Assembly (NCBI RefSeq): GCF_016907385.1
Contig: NZ_JAFBBU010000001.1
Span: forward strand, 806,001 to 870,000
Direction of reading: 5' to 3'
Origin: Subtercola frigoramans
GTDB lineage: Bacteria; Actinomycetota; Actinomycetes; Actinomycetales; Microbacteriaceae
Length of the DNA: 64,000 nt
Numbering within the stretch: position 1 is the first letter of the stretch; the number at the start of each line of letters is the position of its first letter. The notes beneath the pieces were generated by a model, which made no database searches, was not told the DNA's origin, and saw only the letters and a program-made list of their open reading frames with translations. Below, piece by piece: positions 8,837-17,851 of the stretch. The position numbers and the translations under genes were made by a program.

Positions 8837-10525
8837 ATGCTGTTGCACGGTGTCGGTGTCGGTCGGGGCCTTTCTGTCGGATCGACCCTGCGCATGCCTG
8901 AACCGTTGCCGGAGCCCGCCGATGAGATCAGCCAGGCGTCGCCTGCCGAGGAGTTCGCACGGGTCAAAGCTGCGCTGGCCCATGTTGCAGCCGACCTCGA
9001 AGCGCGCGGCGAGAAGGCCGGGGGAGAAGCGCAGGATGTTCTGGGTGCCCAGGCCCTGATGGCCCAGGACCCGACGCTGGTCGACGACATCGAAGAGCGT
9101 CTGGCGAACCACAAGTCGGCCGACCGGGCCGTGTTCGAGGCGTTTGCGAACTTTCGCGACCTGCTGCTGCAGATGGGCGGCTACATGGCCGAACGCGCGA
9201 CCGACCTCGATGACGTCTCGCAGCGCATCATCGCGAGTCTCAGGGGAGTTGCGGCGCCGGGTGTTCCCGAGTCAGACACGCCGTTCATTCTCGTGGCGCA
9301 CGACCTCGCCCCGGCCGACACGGCACTGCTCGACCTCGCGAAGGTCATCGGCCTCATCACCCGCGAGGGTGGCCCCACCTCGCACACCGCCATTCTCGCC
9401 CGGTCGAAGTCGATCCCGGCGATCGTCGGTGTCGAGGGGGCAGAAGGCCTGCCCGACGGCACGCTGGTGATTCTGGATGCTGGAGCCGGCACTGTGCGCA
9501 CCGCGCCGTCGACATCAGAGATCGAACAGGCGAACATCCGCATCGCCGAGCGGCTGGCCGTGGCCTCGGCGCCGCTGACACCCGGAGCGCTGGCTGACGG
9601 AACGCTCGTGCCGCTTCTCGCGAACCTCGGCTCGGCCGACGGCGCCGAAGAGGCGCTCGCAGCGGGGGCCGAGGGTGTGGGGCTGTTTCGCACCGAGTTC
9701 CTCTTTCTCGATGCGACCGAGGCGCCCTCCGTCGAGACCCAGCTGCGCGAATACGAGCGGATGCTGCGGGCCTTCGCCGGCAAGAAGGTCGTCGTTCGTG
9801 TGCTCGACGCGGGTGCCGACAAGCCGCTGAGTTTTCTCAACGACGAGAAGGAGGAGAATCCGGCACTGGGACTGCGGGGCATCCGTGCCCTTCGGGCGAG
9901 CGAGCAGATCCTCACCGACCAGCTCGCCGCGCTGGCTCTGGCGGAGTCCGCCGTGAATGACTCGGCCTCCCCGGGTGAGCGGGTCGAGCTCTGGGTCATG
10001 GCGCCGATGATCGCCGACAGTGACGACACCGAGTACTTCGTCTCGCTGGCGCGGGAGGCGGGCATCCGGGTCGCGGGCGTCATGGCTGAAGTTCCGTCGT
10101 CGGCGCTCGTGGCCGACCAGATCTTCGAGACGGCCGACTTCGTGAGCATCGGCACCAACGACCTCACGCAGTACACCCTCGCCGCCGACCGCCTGCTCGG
10201 CTCGGTGGCGAACCTGCAGGACCCGTGGCACCCGGCGGTGCTGCGACTGGTCGGGATGCTCGGCAGGGCCGGCCGCAATGCGGGCAAGCCCGTGGGTGTG
10301 TGCGGCGAGGCCGCGGCCGACCCGGCGCTTGCGGTGGTATTGGTGGGGCTCGGGGTCACGACGCTCTCGATGACGCCTGCTGCGCTGGCCGATGTGCGCG
10401 CCGAACTCGCACGCCACACGCTGGCCGAGGCCCAGGAGCTTGCGCGCGCGGCCATCGCAGCGACCTCGGCGGAGCGTGCCCGCACGGCTGTGCTGCGGCT
10501 CTCCGCTGCCAACGCCGTGGGCTGA
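8837..10525 (+). CDS. ptsI: Phosphoenolpyruvate-protein phosphotransferase (PTS enzyme I)
   Basis: Enzyme I of the PEP:sugar phosphotransferase system; it takes phosphate from PEP onto a histidine and passes it to HPr in the cytoplasm. The 562-aa length is typical. The phospho-His motif GGPTSHTAILAR places the active His at residue 183, in line with family members. GVGLFRTEFLF and GTNDLTQYTLAADR of the PEP-binding barrel and the GVCGEAA catalytic Cys region are all present. The ATG at 8837 was chosen over the upstream GTG at 8810 because AGAAGGAG sits at the right distance and the protein then begins MLLHGVGVGRG, as usual. No HPr or enzyme II gene is adjacent. Confidence 0.95.
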   Translation: MLLHGVGVGRGLSVGSTLRMPEPLPEPADEISQASPAEEFARVKAALAHVAADLEARGEKAGGEAQDVLGAQALMAQDPTLVDDIEERLANHKSADRAVFEAFANFRDLLLQMGGYMAERATDLDDVSQRIIASLRGVAAPGVPESDTPFILVAHDLAPADTALLDLAKVIGLITREGGPTSHTAILARSKSIPAIVGVEGAEGLPDGTLVILDAGAGTVRTAPSTSEIEQANIRIAERLAVASAPLTPGALADGTLVPLLANLGSADGAEEALAAGAEGVGLFRTEFLFLDATEAPSVETQLREYERMLRAFAGKKVVVRVLDAGADKPLSFLNDEKEENPALGLRGIRALRASEQILTDQLAALALAESAVNDSASPGERVELWVMAPMIADSDDTEYFVSLAREAGIRVAGVMAEVPSSALVADQIFETADFVSIGTNDLTQYTLAADRLLGSVANLQDPWHPAVLRLVGMLGRAGRNAGKPVGVCGEAAADPALAVVLVGLGVTTLSMTPAALADVRAELARHTLAEAQELARAAIAATSAERARTAVLRLSAANAVG

Positions 10526-10550
10526 AGAGGCCCCCCGGTATTCTTGGAGC

Positions 10551-11261
10551 ATGTCGTCTGCCGCAGGATCACCCCGTCGACGCCCGTCGGCGAAGGTGTA
10601 CCGGCGGCGCCGGTTCGTCGTTCTGCTGGGTGTTCTCGCGGTGATCGTGATCGTTCTGTTGATCGTCTTCCGGCCCGGGTCGGGTTCGGGCTCGCCCACC
10701 GGCGCTCCCGCACAGACCGGCTCGGCAGCTGGGTCCGTCGCACCGACCCAGCCCGCGTCGACCGATGCTGCAGACCCGGCCACCTCCTCGCCCGCAGTGA
10801 ACCGCGACGCCTCGACAGGAGCGACGCCCACACCCGGGCCGGCTGCAGCCGACGGCTCCGTGGCCTGTGCGGCCGGCAACATCACCGTCACGCCGAAGAC
10901 CGACTCCAACGACTACTCGAGCGGGTCACAGCCGCAACTCTCCTTCACACTGACGAACACCGGCTCTGACCCCTGCACGATCAACGCCGGCACCTCGAAG
11001 CAGGTCTACACGATCACCAGTGGCACCGAGGTGTACTGGACGTCGACGGACTGCCAGACCGGCGCCGCAGACACCCTGGCGATGCTCGCACCGGGCCAGA
11101 CGGTCTCGGCGACGCCGTTCGGGTGGAACCGGGTCCGATCGAACAAGGCCGCGTGTGATGCTGCACCTGTCGCCGTTCCCTCCGGCGGGGCGTCGTATCA
11201 CCTGAAGGTCTCCGTCGACGGCATCAGCTCGAAGGACTCCGCACAGTTCATCCTCGAGTAG
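10551..11261 (+). CDS. Membrane-anchored DUF4232-like protein
   Basis: A 236-aa protein with a basic N-terminus (RRRPSAKVYRRRR) and one transmembrane helix at residues about 22-40. A Thr/Pro/Ser/Gly-rich linker follows to residue about 100, then an extracytoplasmic beta-type domain. The domain has four Cys (CAAG, DPCTIN, TDCQTG, KAACDA) that may form two disulfides. The layout matches the actinobacterial DUF4232-type surface proteins of unknown function. It starts 25 bp after ptsI; the ATG is preceded by TTGGAGC. Confidence 0.7.
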   Translation: MSSAAGSPRRRPSAKVYRRRRFVVLLGVLAVIVIVLLIVFRPGSGSGSPTGAPAQTGSAAGSVAPTQPASTDAADPATSSPAVNRDASTGATPTPGPAAADGSVACAAGNITVTPKTDSNDYSSGSQPQLSFTLTNTGSDPCTINAGTSKQVYTITSGTEVYWTSTDCQTGAADTLAMLAPGQTVSATPFGWNRVRSNKAACDAAPVAVPSGGASYHLKVSVDGISSKDSAQFILE

Positions 11262-11352
11262 TCTTCAGGTCTGGTAACCGTGCGCGTCACGCGCGGATGA
11301 CTTCGGCGCTTCGGTTCGCTCGGCCGTCACTTTCGGGCGTTAGCATCGCAGC

Positions 11353-13116
11353 ATGTCGACTTCGGTTCTGCGCAACGACCTCGAGATCGAGACGGCCGAA
11401 GGTATCGTGCGCGGGGTACGCGAACGCGGCGTCGAAACCTGGCGTGGCATCGCCTACGCCGAGCCGCCTGTCGGTGCACTGCGGTTCAGGGCGCCCCGGC
11501 CTCCGCTGCCGTTCACCGGCGTGCAGGATGCCCGGCACTTCGGCCACGTCTCGCCGCAGTCGCGCGAGGGCAACTTCATCGGTGCGGCGAAGAACGCCAC
11601 CATGAGCGAGGACTGCCTGACCCTGAACGTGGTGCGGCCTGTGCGGGGCGCGTCGGCCGGGCATCCGGAGCCGGACGTAGTGCAGGCCGCGCACGCAGGC
11701 CACCTGCTTCCCGTCATGGTGTTCATCCACGGCGGGGCGTACAGCGTGGGCTCGTCTGCCGAGGTGCCGCGAAACGGCGACACCCTAGCGCGCGAGGGCA
11801 ACGTCGTGTACGTCAGCATCAACTACCGCCTCGGGGCGCTCGGCTTTCTCGACTTCACGGCCTACTCGAGCGCCGACCGCCCGATCGAGAACAACCTGGG
11901 GCTGAAGGACTGCGTTGCGGCGCTGAAGTGGGTTCAGGCGAACATCCGTGCGTTCGGCGGTGACCCGGATTCAGTGACGCTGTTCGGCGAGTCTGCCGGC
12001 GCCAACGCCGTGACGACGCTGATGACCGTGCCGTCGGCCGCCGGGCTCTTTGCGCGCGCGATCGCCCAGAGCTCGCCGACGAACGCGGTCTATCCGCCCG
12101 AGCTCACCCGCGTCTGGGCCGAACAGTTCGTCGAGCTGCTCAGTGAACGCATTGCGAACGACAGCGTCGAGAACACCACGGCAGAAGACGGGGGTGAGAT
12201 GCTCGTGAACGCGCGCTGGGGCGACCTGGTGAGGGCGACCGATGCCCTCACGATGCGGGCGCCAGACACAGACCCGGGCACGATCGCGCTCTGCCCGGTC
12301 ATCGACGGTGACTTTCTGCCGGAGCGCCCGCTCGACGTGTTCAAGGCGGGCCGCGCGCATCGGGTGCCGCTCATCATCGGCACCAATGACCGCGAGGGGG
12401 CGCTCTTCATCGGGCGACTCGACATTCTGGCGACGACGCCCAAGCGAATCCGGGCGATCTTCTCCAAGACGAAGAAGAAGGCACGCAAGGCCATCAAGGC
12501 CGAGTACCCCGGCCTGCCCGAGAAGCGCCCGGCGGCCGACTTCGGTGGCGATTACGCCTTCTGGTACCCCACGGTGAAGGTAGCCGAGCGTCACTCGCGG
12601 TTCGCGCCGGTGTACTTCTACCGCTTCGACCTCGCCCCGCGTCTGGTGCGCCTGGCCGGATTCGATGCGACGCACGGCATCGAGCTCTTCGCGCTGTTCG
12701 ACCGGATGCACGGGGCCTTCGGCCGCACGATGACGCTGTTGGGCGGGCGAAGGTCGTTCCTGCGTTCGGGAGCCCGCATGCGCGGCTGGTGGAGCGCGTT
12801 CGCGTACGAGGGCGACCCGAATGCCGATAGGTGGAACGGTGGGCGCGGTACCGGGGGAGGCGCTCCGAGTGCCGGGGACGGCGAGCGCGATGTGGCGGTA
12901 GCCGCTCCGAATGCCGCCGCGTGGGATGGTGAGCGTCGTGCGGCGGTAGGCGCTCCGAGTGCCGGGGAGTCGGGCCTGGACCGGTCGCGCCCTCCGTGGC
13001 CACGGTACGAGGAGGAATCCCGCCTCACGCTCATCATCGACGCGGTCGACCGGGTGGAGTCAGATCCGCGCGCGTCGCGTCGCCTGGCCTGGCAAGCCTT
13101 CGTTCCTCACGTCTAG
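11353..13116 (+). CDS. Type-B carboxylesterase with an in-frame repeat insertion
   Basis: A 587-aa alpha/beta hydrolase of the carboxylesterase/para-nitrobenzyl esterase family. Visible are the early WRGIAYAEPPVGALRF motif, EDCLTLNV, the oxyanion HGGAY and the nucleophile elbow GESAGAN. The catalytic Glu region follows GTNDREG and the His lies near DATHGIELFALF. There is no signal peptide, so it is probably cytoplasmic. Residues 491-546 are an insertion of low-complexity repeats between GDPN and PPWPRYEEE, two motifs normally separated by few residues. The enzyme may tolerate this loop because it is on the surface near the C-terminus. It stands as a single gene, convergent with radA. Confidence 0.88.
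   Translation: MSTSVLRNDLEIETAEGIVRGVRERGVETWRGIAYAEPPVGALRFRAPRPPLPFTGVQDARHFGHVSPQSREGNFIGAAKNATMSEDCLTLNVVRPVRGASAGHPEPDVVQAAHAGHLLPVMVFIHGGAYSVGSSAEVPRNGDTLAREGNVVYVSINYRLGALGFLDFTAYSSADRPIENNLGLKDCVAALKWVQANIRAFGGDPDSVTLFGESAGANAVTTLMTVPSAAGLFARAIAQSSPTNAVYPPELTRVWAEQFVELLSERIANDSVENTTAEDGGEMLVNARWGDLVRATDALTMRAPDTDPGTIALCPVIDGDFLPERPLDVFKAGRAHRVPLIIGTNDREGALFIGRLDILATTPKRIRAIFSKTKKKARKAIKAEYPGLPEKRPAADFGGDYAFWYPTVKVAERHSRFAPVYFYRFDLAPRLVRLAGFDATHGIELFALFDRMHGAFGRTMTLLGGRRSFLRSGARMRGWWSAFAYEGDPNADRWNGGRGTGGGAPSAGDGERDVAVAAPNAAAWDGERRAAVGAPSAGESGLDRSRPPWPRYEEESRLTLIIDAVDRVESDPRASRRLAWQAFVPHV
12823..12990. repeat. Degenerate repeat array inserted in the carboxylesterase gene
   Basis: The unit GGCGSTCCGAGTGCC-like occurs at 12859-12873, 12901-12915 and 12949-12963. 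Longer matches reach back through GGCGGTAG at 12894 and 12942. Spacing is 42 and 48 bp, both multiples of three, so the reading frame is kept. A fourth degenerate half (CCCGAATGCCGATAGGTGG) lies at the left edge, about 12816-12834. Confidence 0.7.
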
Positions 13117-13143
13117 GAACCCTGTCTCCCGACCCCGATAACG

Positions 13144-13208
13144 CAATCGTCGGCCCTGGACCAATCCGCCGCACTATTTCGCACGGTTTCACCGAGGGCC
13201 GACGATTG
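13144..13208. terminator. Long-loop inverted repeat between convergent genes
   Basis: A perfect 14-bp stem (CAATCGTCGGCCCT at 13144-13157 with its complement at 13195-13208) encloses a 37-nt loop. It sits between the carboxylesterase stop and the radA stop, so a bidirectional terminator is the simplest reading. The long loop is unusual for one. Confidence 0.55.
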
Positions 13209-13234
13209 ATCGATCTGGTGCGACCGCTGTCGGG

Positions 13235-14563
13235 TCAGGCCGCGTCGAACGCCCGATGGAACGCGAGCTTGATCGCGGTCTCTCCCGGGCCGAGCACGGA
13301 GGTGAAGCCCAACCGTCTGGCCTCCGTCGTGCGCAGGGCGCCCGAGGTGACCGGCCGAACTTCGCCCGCCAGGCTGATCTCGCCGAACGCCACGAAGTTG
13401 TGCGGCAGCGCGATGTCGCTGTTTGCTGAAGCAATCGCCAGGGCGATCGCGAGGTCGGCCGAGGGATCGGTCAGTTTCACTCCTCCGACCGTCGAGACGT
13501 AGACGTCTTTGTCGCTCAGCTTGATCTTGAGGCGCCGCTCGAGGACGGCCAGCAGCATGGAGACACGTGACGCGTCGACGCCGTTCGTCACGCGGCGCGG
13601 GTTCGGTGCCCCGGTGGCCACGACAAGCGCCTGCACTTCGACGGGAAGTGCCCGCCTGCCCTCGAGTGCGACCGTCACGCACGTGCCGCTCACCGCCTCT
13701 GTGCCGCGGCTCAGGAACAGCCCGCTCGGGTCGGGTACTTCGCGGATGCCTTCCCCGGTCATCTCGAAGCACCCGACCTCGTCGGTGGGGCCGAAGCGGT
13801 TCTTGAGTGTGCGCACGAAGCGCAGCGATGTCTGCCGGTCGCCCTCGAATTGGCAGACCACATCGACGAGGTGCTCGAGCACCCGGGGCCCGGCGATCGA
13901 GCCGTCTTTGGTGACGTGCCCGACGAGCAACACCGGCAGGGAGCGTTCTTTGGCGACGCGGATCAGGGCGGTTGCCACGGCTCGAACCTGCGTCGGGCCC
14001 CCGGCCGCTCCATCGATCTGCGAACTGCTCACCGTCTGTACGGAGTCGACGATGACCAGGTGCGGCATGACGGCATCGATCTGCCCGAGGATCGTGGCGA
14101 GGTCTGTCTCGGCGGCGAGCATGAGTGTGGGCGAGAGCGAACCCGTGCGTTCAGCTCGCATCTTGATCTGGCTCACCGACTCTTCGGCGCTGACGTAGAG
14201 TACGCGCAGGTGTTCCTGTGCAGCACGGGCGGCGACTTCAAGCAGGAGAGTCGACTTGCCGACTCCGGGTTCGCCCGAGAGCAGGATCGCCACGCCGGGC
14301 ACGAGACCCCCACCCAGAACACGGTCGAACTCGGTGATGCCCGTTGCCCAGTGTGTTGCCGCGTCGGTCTCGATCTCGGTGATCGGGCGAGCGATGCTCG
14401 CCTGGTCGACGCTCACGGCCTTGATCTGCCCCTGGAGCCCGGTCGATTCTGCTGAAGACACGACGGTGCCCCACGACTGGCACTCACCGCAGCGGCCCGC
14501 CCAGCGCAGGGTCGTCCACCCGCACTCGGTGCACTTGAAGTTGCTGAGGGGTTTGGTCGCCAT
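13235..14563 (-). CDS. radA: DNA repair protein RadA
   Basis: RadA (Sms) is a RecA-like ATPase and branch-migration helicase for recombination intermediates. The 442-aa protein has the N-terminal C4 zinc finger (CTECGW...CGECQSW), Walker A GEPGVGKST, the KNRFG RadA motif and a C-terminal Lon-protease-like domain ending in FHRAFD. The ATG at 14563 (MATKPLSNFKC) was preferred over an in-frame start 20 codons upstream because RadA proteins begin just before the zinc finger. It is convergent with the carboxylesterase gene. Confidence 0.95.
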   Translation of the reverse strand: MATKPLSNFKCTECGWTTLRWAGRCGECQSWGTVVSSAESTGLQGQIKAVSVDQASIARPITEIETDAATHWATGITEFDRVLGGGLVPGVAILLSGEPGVGKSTLLLEVAARAAQEHLRVLYVSAEESVSQIKMRAERTGSLSPTLMLAAETDLATILGQIDAVMPHLVIVDSVQTVSSSQIDGAAGGPTQVRAVATALIRVAKERSLPVLLVGHVTKDGSIAGPRVLEHLVDVVCQFEGDRQTSLRFVRTLKNRFGPTDEVGCFEMTGEGIREVPDPSGLFLSRGTEAVSGTCVTVALEGRRALPVEVQALVVATGAPNPRRVTNGVDASRVSMLLAVLERRLKIKLSDKDVYVSTVGGVKLTDPSADLAIALAIASANSDIALPHNFVAFGEISLAGEVRPVTSGALRTTEARRLGFTSVLGPGETAIKLAFHRAFDAA

Positions 14564-14762
14564 ACAGCCAACACTAGGCGCGGCTGCCGACACTGATCTC
14601 GAGCTCGTGCGCGAGTGGTGCAACCCCGTCGCGTGACGCGAATTGTGAGGGACCAGCGGGGGCCGGTTCGCCCGCGCTCGAGCTGGTGGAGTCGGAGCGA
14701 CTGCTGCCGATCATCCAAGACCGCCGAGTGAGGACGAGTTGGCTGGCGAAGGGAACGGGAGG

Positions 14763-15536
14763 TCAGTCCTCGTCGTCGGTCTGGGCCTTGGCTTTGCCCT
14801 TCGCGGAGAGGACGGCGGCGCGCTCAGCAAGTCGCCGATTGACTTCTGTCTGCGTGTCGTCGATCACCTTCTGGTCGAGCGGTGGGTTGGACTCCTGGGG
14901 CTTGCCGTTGTACTTCTCGATGTACTCGTCGAGCTCGGGGCCGGAAGTCCACGACGTGATCAGGCTGAAACGGGGTTCGGGGCCGGTGTGCCACACGGCG
15001 TGCCAGAACCGCTGCGTGTCGACGATCAGTCGCGAACCGGCAGGCAGCGGAATGCGCACCTCGGTCGAGGGGTCGAACCGATCTTCGCGCAGGATGAGCA
15101 CCGAGTCGGGGTTGTCGCTCAGGTTGAAGAAGCCGCGCACGATCCACCCGGTGCCGTCGGGGTTCAGCCGATTGTTGTCATCCTGGTGCAGGTTGTAGAC
15201 GGCCGTCTCGTAGTCGTTCGGCTGCAACTCTATGACGCGGCACCGACCGACGTTCGCCCCGGGCTCTTCGGCGCGGGCTTTCAAGATCGGCGCCCGTTCA
15301 ACGTTCCCCTGCACCCAGACTCCGTCTTTGTCGGCGCGTGGTGGGGTGTGGTTCCAGAATCCGTTGCACTCCATCTGGCCGAACGCACTCGCGATGGGTG
15401 CGAAACGGGTGTCTCCCGACGACTTCCAGTCGACAAAGGTGAGGTCGAGCCACTCTTCCGGATCAGCAGCCTGGTTGTAGGTGTCGAGCACGACGTAACC
15501 GCTGTCGGCGAATGCTGCAGATCTGATGTAGCTCAT
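14763..15536 (-). CDS. Conserved hypothetical protein, possible 2OG-Fe(II)-oxygenase-like fold
   Basis: A 257-aa protein of no firmly recognised family. NLHQDDNNR (H-x-D) in the middle, then DTQRFWHAVWHTG and PEPRFSLITSWTSG about 70-80 residues later, mimic the His-x-Asp...His...Arg metal and 2-oxoglutarate site of Fe(II) dioxygenases on a double-stranded beta-helix. The C-terminal 40 residues are charged and probably helical. It is the second gene of a leftward pair after the PIG-L deacetylase gene, 17 bp apart. The 140 bp between it and radA show no gene. Confidence 0.45.
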   Translation of the reverse strand: MSYIRSAAFADSGYVVLDTYNQAADPEEWLDLTFVDWKSSGDTRFAPIASAFGQMECNGFWNHTPPRADKDGVWVQGNVERAPILKARAEEPGANVGRCRVIELQPNDYETAVYNLHQDDNNRLNPDGTGWIVRGFFNLSDNPDSVLILREDRFDPSTEVRIPLPAGSRLIVDTQRFWHAVWHTGPEPRFSLITSWTSGPELDEYIEKYNGKPQESNPPLDQKVIDDTQTEVNRRLAERAAVLSAKGKAKAQTDDED

Positions 15537-15553
15537 CGGGGTGAAGGTGCCTC

Positions 15554-16381
15554 TCAGTGAACGGCCGGGCCCGAATGCTCAGGGTCCCGTAGAGAAACGC
15601 TAACACTTGATGAGCCTGTGCCAGCTGTTGCAGCCAGCCGATATCGCTCGAATGCGGCAAGCGTGTGGCGTTGGCCACCAGACAGCACGATGTCGTCGCC
15701 GTCGAGAGTCAGCTGCGTCTGGTGCTGGGCAAGTGCGCGCATGACGGTGTGGCGGTAGGGCTCGAGCGGAATTTCGAGGTCGCCCCCTTGCGAGGGGTCA
15801 GCCTGCGGAACCACCATGTAGAGCGGCAGCCCTGCTTGCGACGAAGCCGCCGTTGCTGCATCGTGCATCCGCACGTGATCCGGATGCCCGTACCCGCCCT
15901 TCTCGTCATAACTCACCAGCACGGCTGGCCCGGTCTCGTCGATCACGCGAAGGATCGCTTCGACCACTTCGTCGAGCGGGGCGAGGCTCAGGGCATCCAC
16001 CGGCGCGTCGTCGGCCGCAATCGCGGTGCCGGCCGGGCCCCACTGCATTCCCGAATCGGAATACACACGCGGGGGCACCCCATCGGCGATACTTTCGCCG
16101 AGAAAGCGGTGATCGGCTACGCCCAGCTCGCGCATCGCCTCTGCGAGTTCGAACACACGTCGTTCGGCCAATTGAGGTGTGCCTTCGAGGTGTTTCAGTG
16201 GCCCAGGTACGACTTCGCCGCGCTCGCCGCGCGTGCCGGTGACGAGCACAACGGAGTACCCGTCGGCCGCCAGCCTCGCCATGAGGCCGCCGGTGGCGAG
16301 CGTCTCGTCATCGGGGTGTGCGTGCAGGAGAAGAACGGCCTCGTCGGTTCGGGCAGGGTCGGAGAGCTCGGGAAACAGCAC
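15554..16381 (-). CDS. PIG-L family zinc deacetylase
   Basis: A 275-aa LmbE/PIG-L metal-dependent N-deacetylase. HAHPDDETLATGG (residues 20-32) provides the zinc ligands and catalytic Asp. A third ligand is in GYGHPDHVRMHDA. In actinobacteria this family includes MshB (mycothiol synthesis) and Mca (mycothiol-conjugate amidase). The length and the GLMARLAADGYSVVLVTGTRGERGEV segment are compatible with an MshB-like role, but I would not assign it without an alignment. It is followed after 17 bp by the oxygenase-like gene. Confidence 0.85.
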   Translation of the reverse strand: MLFPELSDPARTDEAVLLLHAHPDDETLATGGLMARLAADGYSVVLVTGTRGERGEVVPGPLKHLEGTPQLAERRVFELAEAMRELGVADHRFLGESIADGVPPRVYSDSGMQWGPAGTAIAADDAPVDALSLAPLDEVVEAILRVIDETGPAVLVSYDEKGGYGHPDHVRMHDAATAASSQAGLPLYMVVPQADPSQGGDLEIPLEPYRHTVMRALAQHQTQLTLDGDDIVLSGGQRHTLAAFERYRLAATAGTGSSSVSVSLRDPEHSGPAVH

Positions 16382-16481
16382 GAACCCAGCCTATGCGGCT
16401 GGCTCGACCAAATTGCCTGTCGAGGGGGGAGTCTGCTCGTCGGCCCGCGCCGGCTTCGATCAGGTTGTGAGCAGGGTGTGG

Positions 16482-17507
16482 TCAGACCGCGCTCGATGGT
16501 GCCCACAGGTTGAGCCGGGCATCCACCGCATGTTCGTCGATTGCGTCGAGCTCAGACTGTTCGAACGCGAGGTTCGAGGTCGCTTCAAGATTGTCTTCGA
16601 GTTGCTCGACACTCGAGGCGCCCACCAGTACCGACGTGACGCGTTCGTCGCGCAGCGCCCACGACAGCGCGAGCTGCGCCAGCGTCTGCCCGCGGCCGGA
16701 GGCGATCTCGTTCAGGGCGCGCACATGACCGAGCGTCTCGTCATTCAGGAACTTCTGCGACATCGACCCGCCTTGTGCAGCGCGAGAATCGGCCGGAACG
16801 CCGCCGAGGTACTTGTCGGTCAACAGCCCCTGCGCCAGCGGGGAGAAGGCGATGCATCCGACGCCGAGATCGCCGAGCGTGTCGAGCAGGCCCGACTCGA
16901 TCCAGCGGTTGAACATCGAGTACGACGGCTGGTGGATCAGCAGGGGAGTGCCGAGGTCGTTGAGAATCCGCGCGGCCGCCACCGTGCGCTCCGGCGAGTA
17001 GCTCGAGATTCCGGCGTACAGCGCGCGACCCGAAGTGACGGCGGTGTGGAGCGCCCCCATGGTCTCTTCGAGCGGCGTGTCGGGGTCGGCCCGGTGCGAG
17101 TAGAAGATGTCGACATAGTCGAGCCCGAGTCGACCCAGCGACTGGTCGAGGCTTGCGAGCAGGTACTTGCGCGAACCGAGGTCGCCGTAGGGGCCCGGCC
17201 ACATGTCGTACCCGGCCTTGCTCGAGATCACCATCTCGTCCCGGTACGAAGCGAAGTCTTCGGCGAAGATGTGCCCGAAATTCGTCTCAGCGCTTCCATA
17301 GGGCGGCCCGTAGTTGTTGGCCAGGTCGAAGTGCGTCACGCCCAGGTCGAACGCCCGGCGCAGGATCGCACGCTGCGTCTCGGTCGCAACGCCGTCCCCG
17401 AAGTTCTGCCACAACCCCAGCGACACCGTCGGCAGTTTCAACCCACTTCGCCCGGTCCGGCGGTAGGGGAGGAGTTCGTAGCGGTCGTCTGCAGCAATGA
17501 AGGTCAC
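16482..17507 (-). CDS. Aldo/keto reductase, YghZ-like
   Basis: A 341-aa NADPH-dependent aldo/keto reductase of the AKR14 (L-glyceraldehyde-3-phosphate reductase) type. It begins TFIAADDRYELLPYRRTGRSGLKLP in segments, and has the catalytic Tyr in NNYGPP and the conserved YVDIFYSHRAD and GCIAFSPLAQGLL. The frame is open further upstream to 17666, but that stretch runs antisense through tRNA-Ser. I therefore place the start at the GTG at 17507, which matches the usual family N-terminus. The Shine-Dalgarno sequence there (GGAG) is unusually close, so the exact start is uncertain. Confidence 0.85.
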   Translation of the reverse strand: MTFIAADDRYELLPYRRTGRSGLKLPTVSLGLWQNFGDGVATETQRAILRRAFDLGVTHFDLANNYGPPYGSAETNFGHIFAEDFASYRDEMVISSKAGYDMWPGPYGDLGSRKYLLASLDQSLGRLGLDYVDIFYSHRADPDTPLEETMGALHTAVTSGRALYAGISSYSPERTVAAARILNDLGTPLLIHQPSYSMFNRWIESGLLDTLGDLGVGCIAFSPLAQGLLTDKYLGGVPADSRAAQGGSMSQKFLNDETLGHVRALNEIASGRGQTLAQLALSWALRDERVTSVLVGASSVEQLEDNLEATSNLAFEQSELDAIDEHAVDARLNLWAPSSAV

Positions 17508-17594
17508 GCTCCGATCATGCCACGCGGGCATCGCCGGTGTGGATGCCCGGCCGCCGATTGGCGCACCCGCGTGGTCTGCCGTAAAGTATGCTCC

Positions 17595-17684
17595 GGTACC
17601 GTGTCCGAGCGGCCGAAGGTACATGTCTCGAAAACATGTGTGCTTGAAAGAGCACCGTGGGTTCAAATCCCACCGGTACCGCCA
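17595..17684 (+). tRNA. tRNA-Ser(CGA)
   Basis: Acceptor arms GGTACCG and CGGTACC pair and are followed by G and an encoded CCA. The D-arm TCCGAGCGGCCGAAGG, the anticodon loop CTCGAAA (anticodon CGA), a long class-II variable arm GTGCTTGAAAGAGCAC and the T-arm GTGGGTTCAAATCCCAC are all present. Its 3' end is the attachment site of the genomic island that follows. Confidence 0.97.
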
Positions 17685-17685
17685 T
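17661..17685 (+). repeat. Left attachment site (tRNA-Ser 3' end)
   Basis: The 25-bp core runs from the T-loop GTTCAAATCCC through the CCA end of tRNA-Ser. It is identical to the copy at 26650-26674; identity stops one base after CCA and just before the T-loop. Confidence 0.85.
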
Positions 17686-17851
17686 AAAACCCCTGATCAG
17701 AGCGGCATTAGCATTCTAAGCGGGCGTGATTTGCCACAATTCAACCACAAAGTGTTCCAAGGTTCCGATCTCAAAGTGCCCCGGCGAGATGGTATCCATG
17801 GCGGGTGGATCGCAGCGGGTGATTTCGCAACCTGATCGATCAGCGCAGTGA

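Noticed and set aside
12823..12990. CRISPR-like array
   Set aside because: Units are degenerate, spacers are not unique and the whole region is translated in frame within the esterase; no cas genes are in the window.
12494..13037. Minus-strand frames rich in HSERLP repeats opposite the carboxylesterase
   Set aside because: They are mirror readings of the repeat insertion; the plus-strand frame has clear esterase homology on both sides.
17508..17666. Upstream extension of the aldo/keto reductase frame
   Set aside because: It runs antisense through tRNA-Ser and adds residues with no family resemblance.
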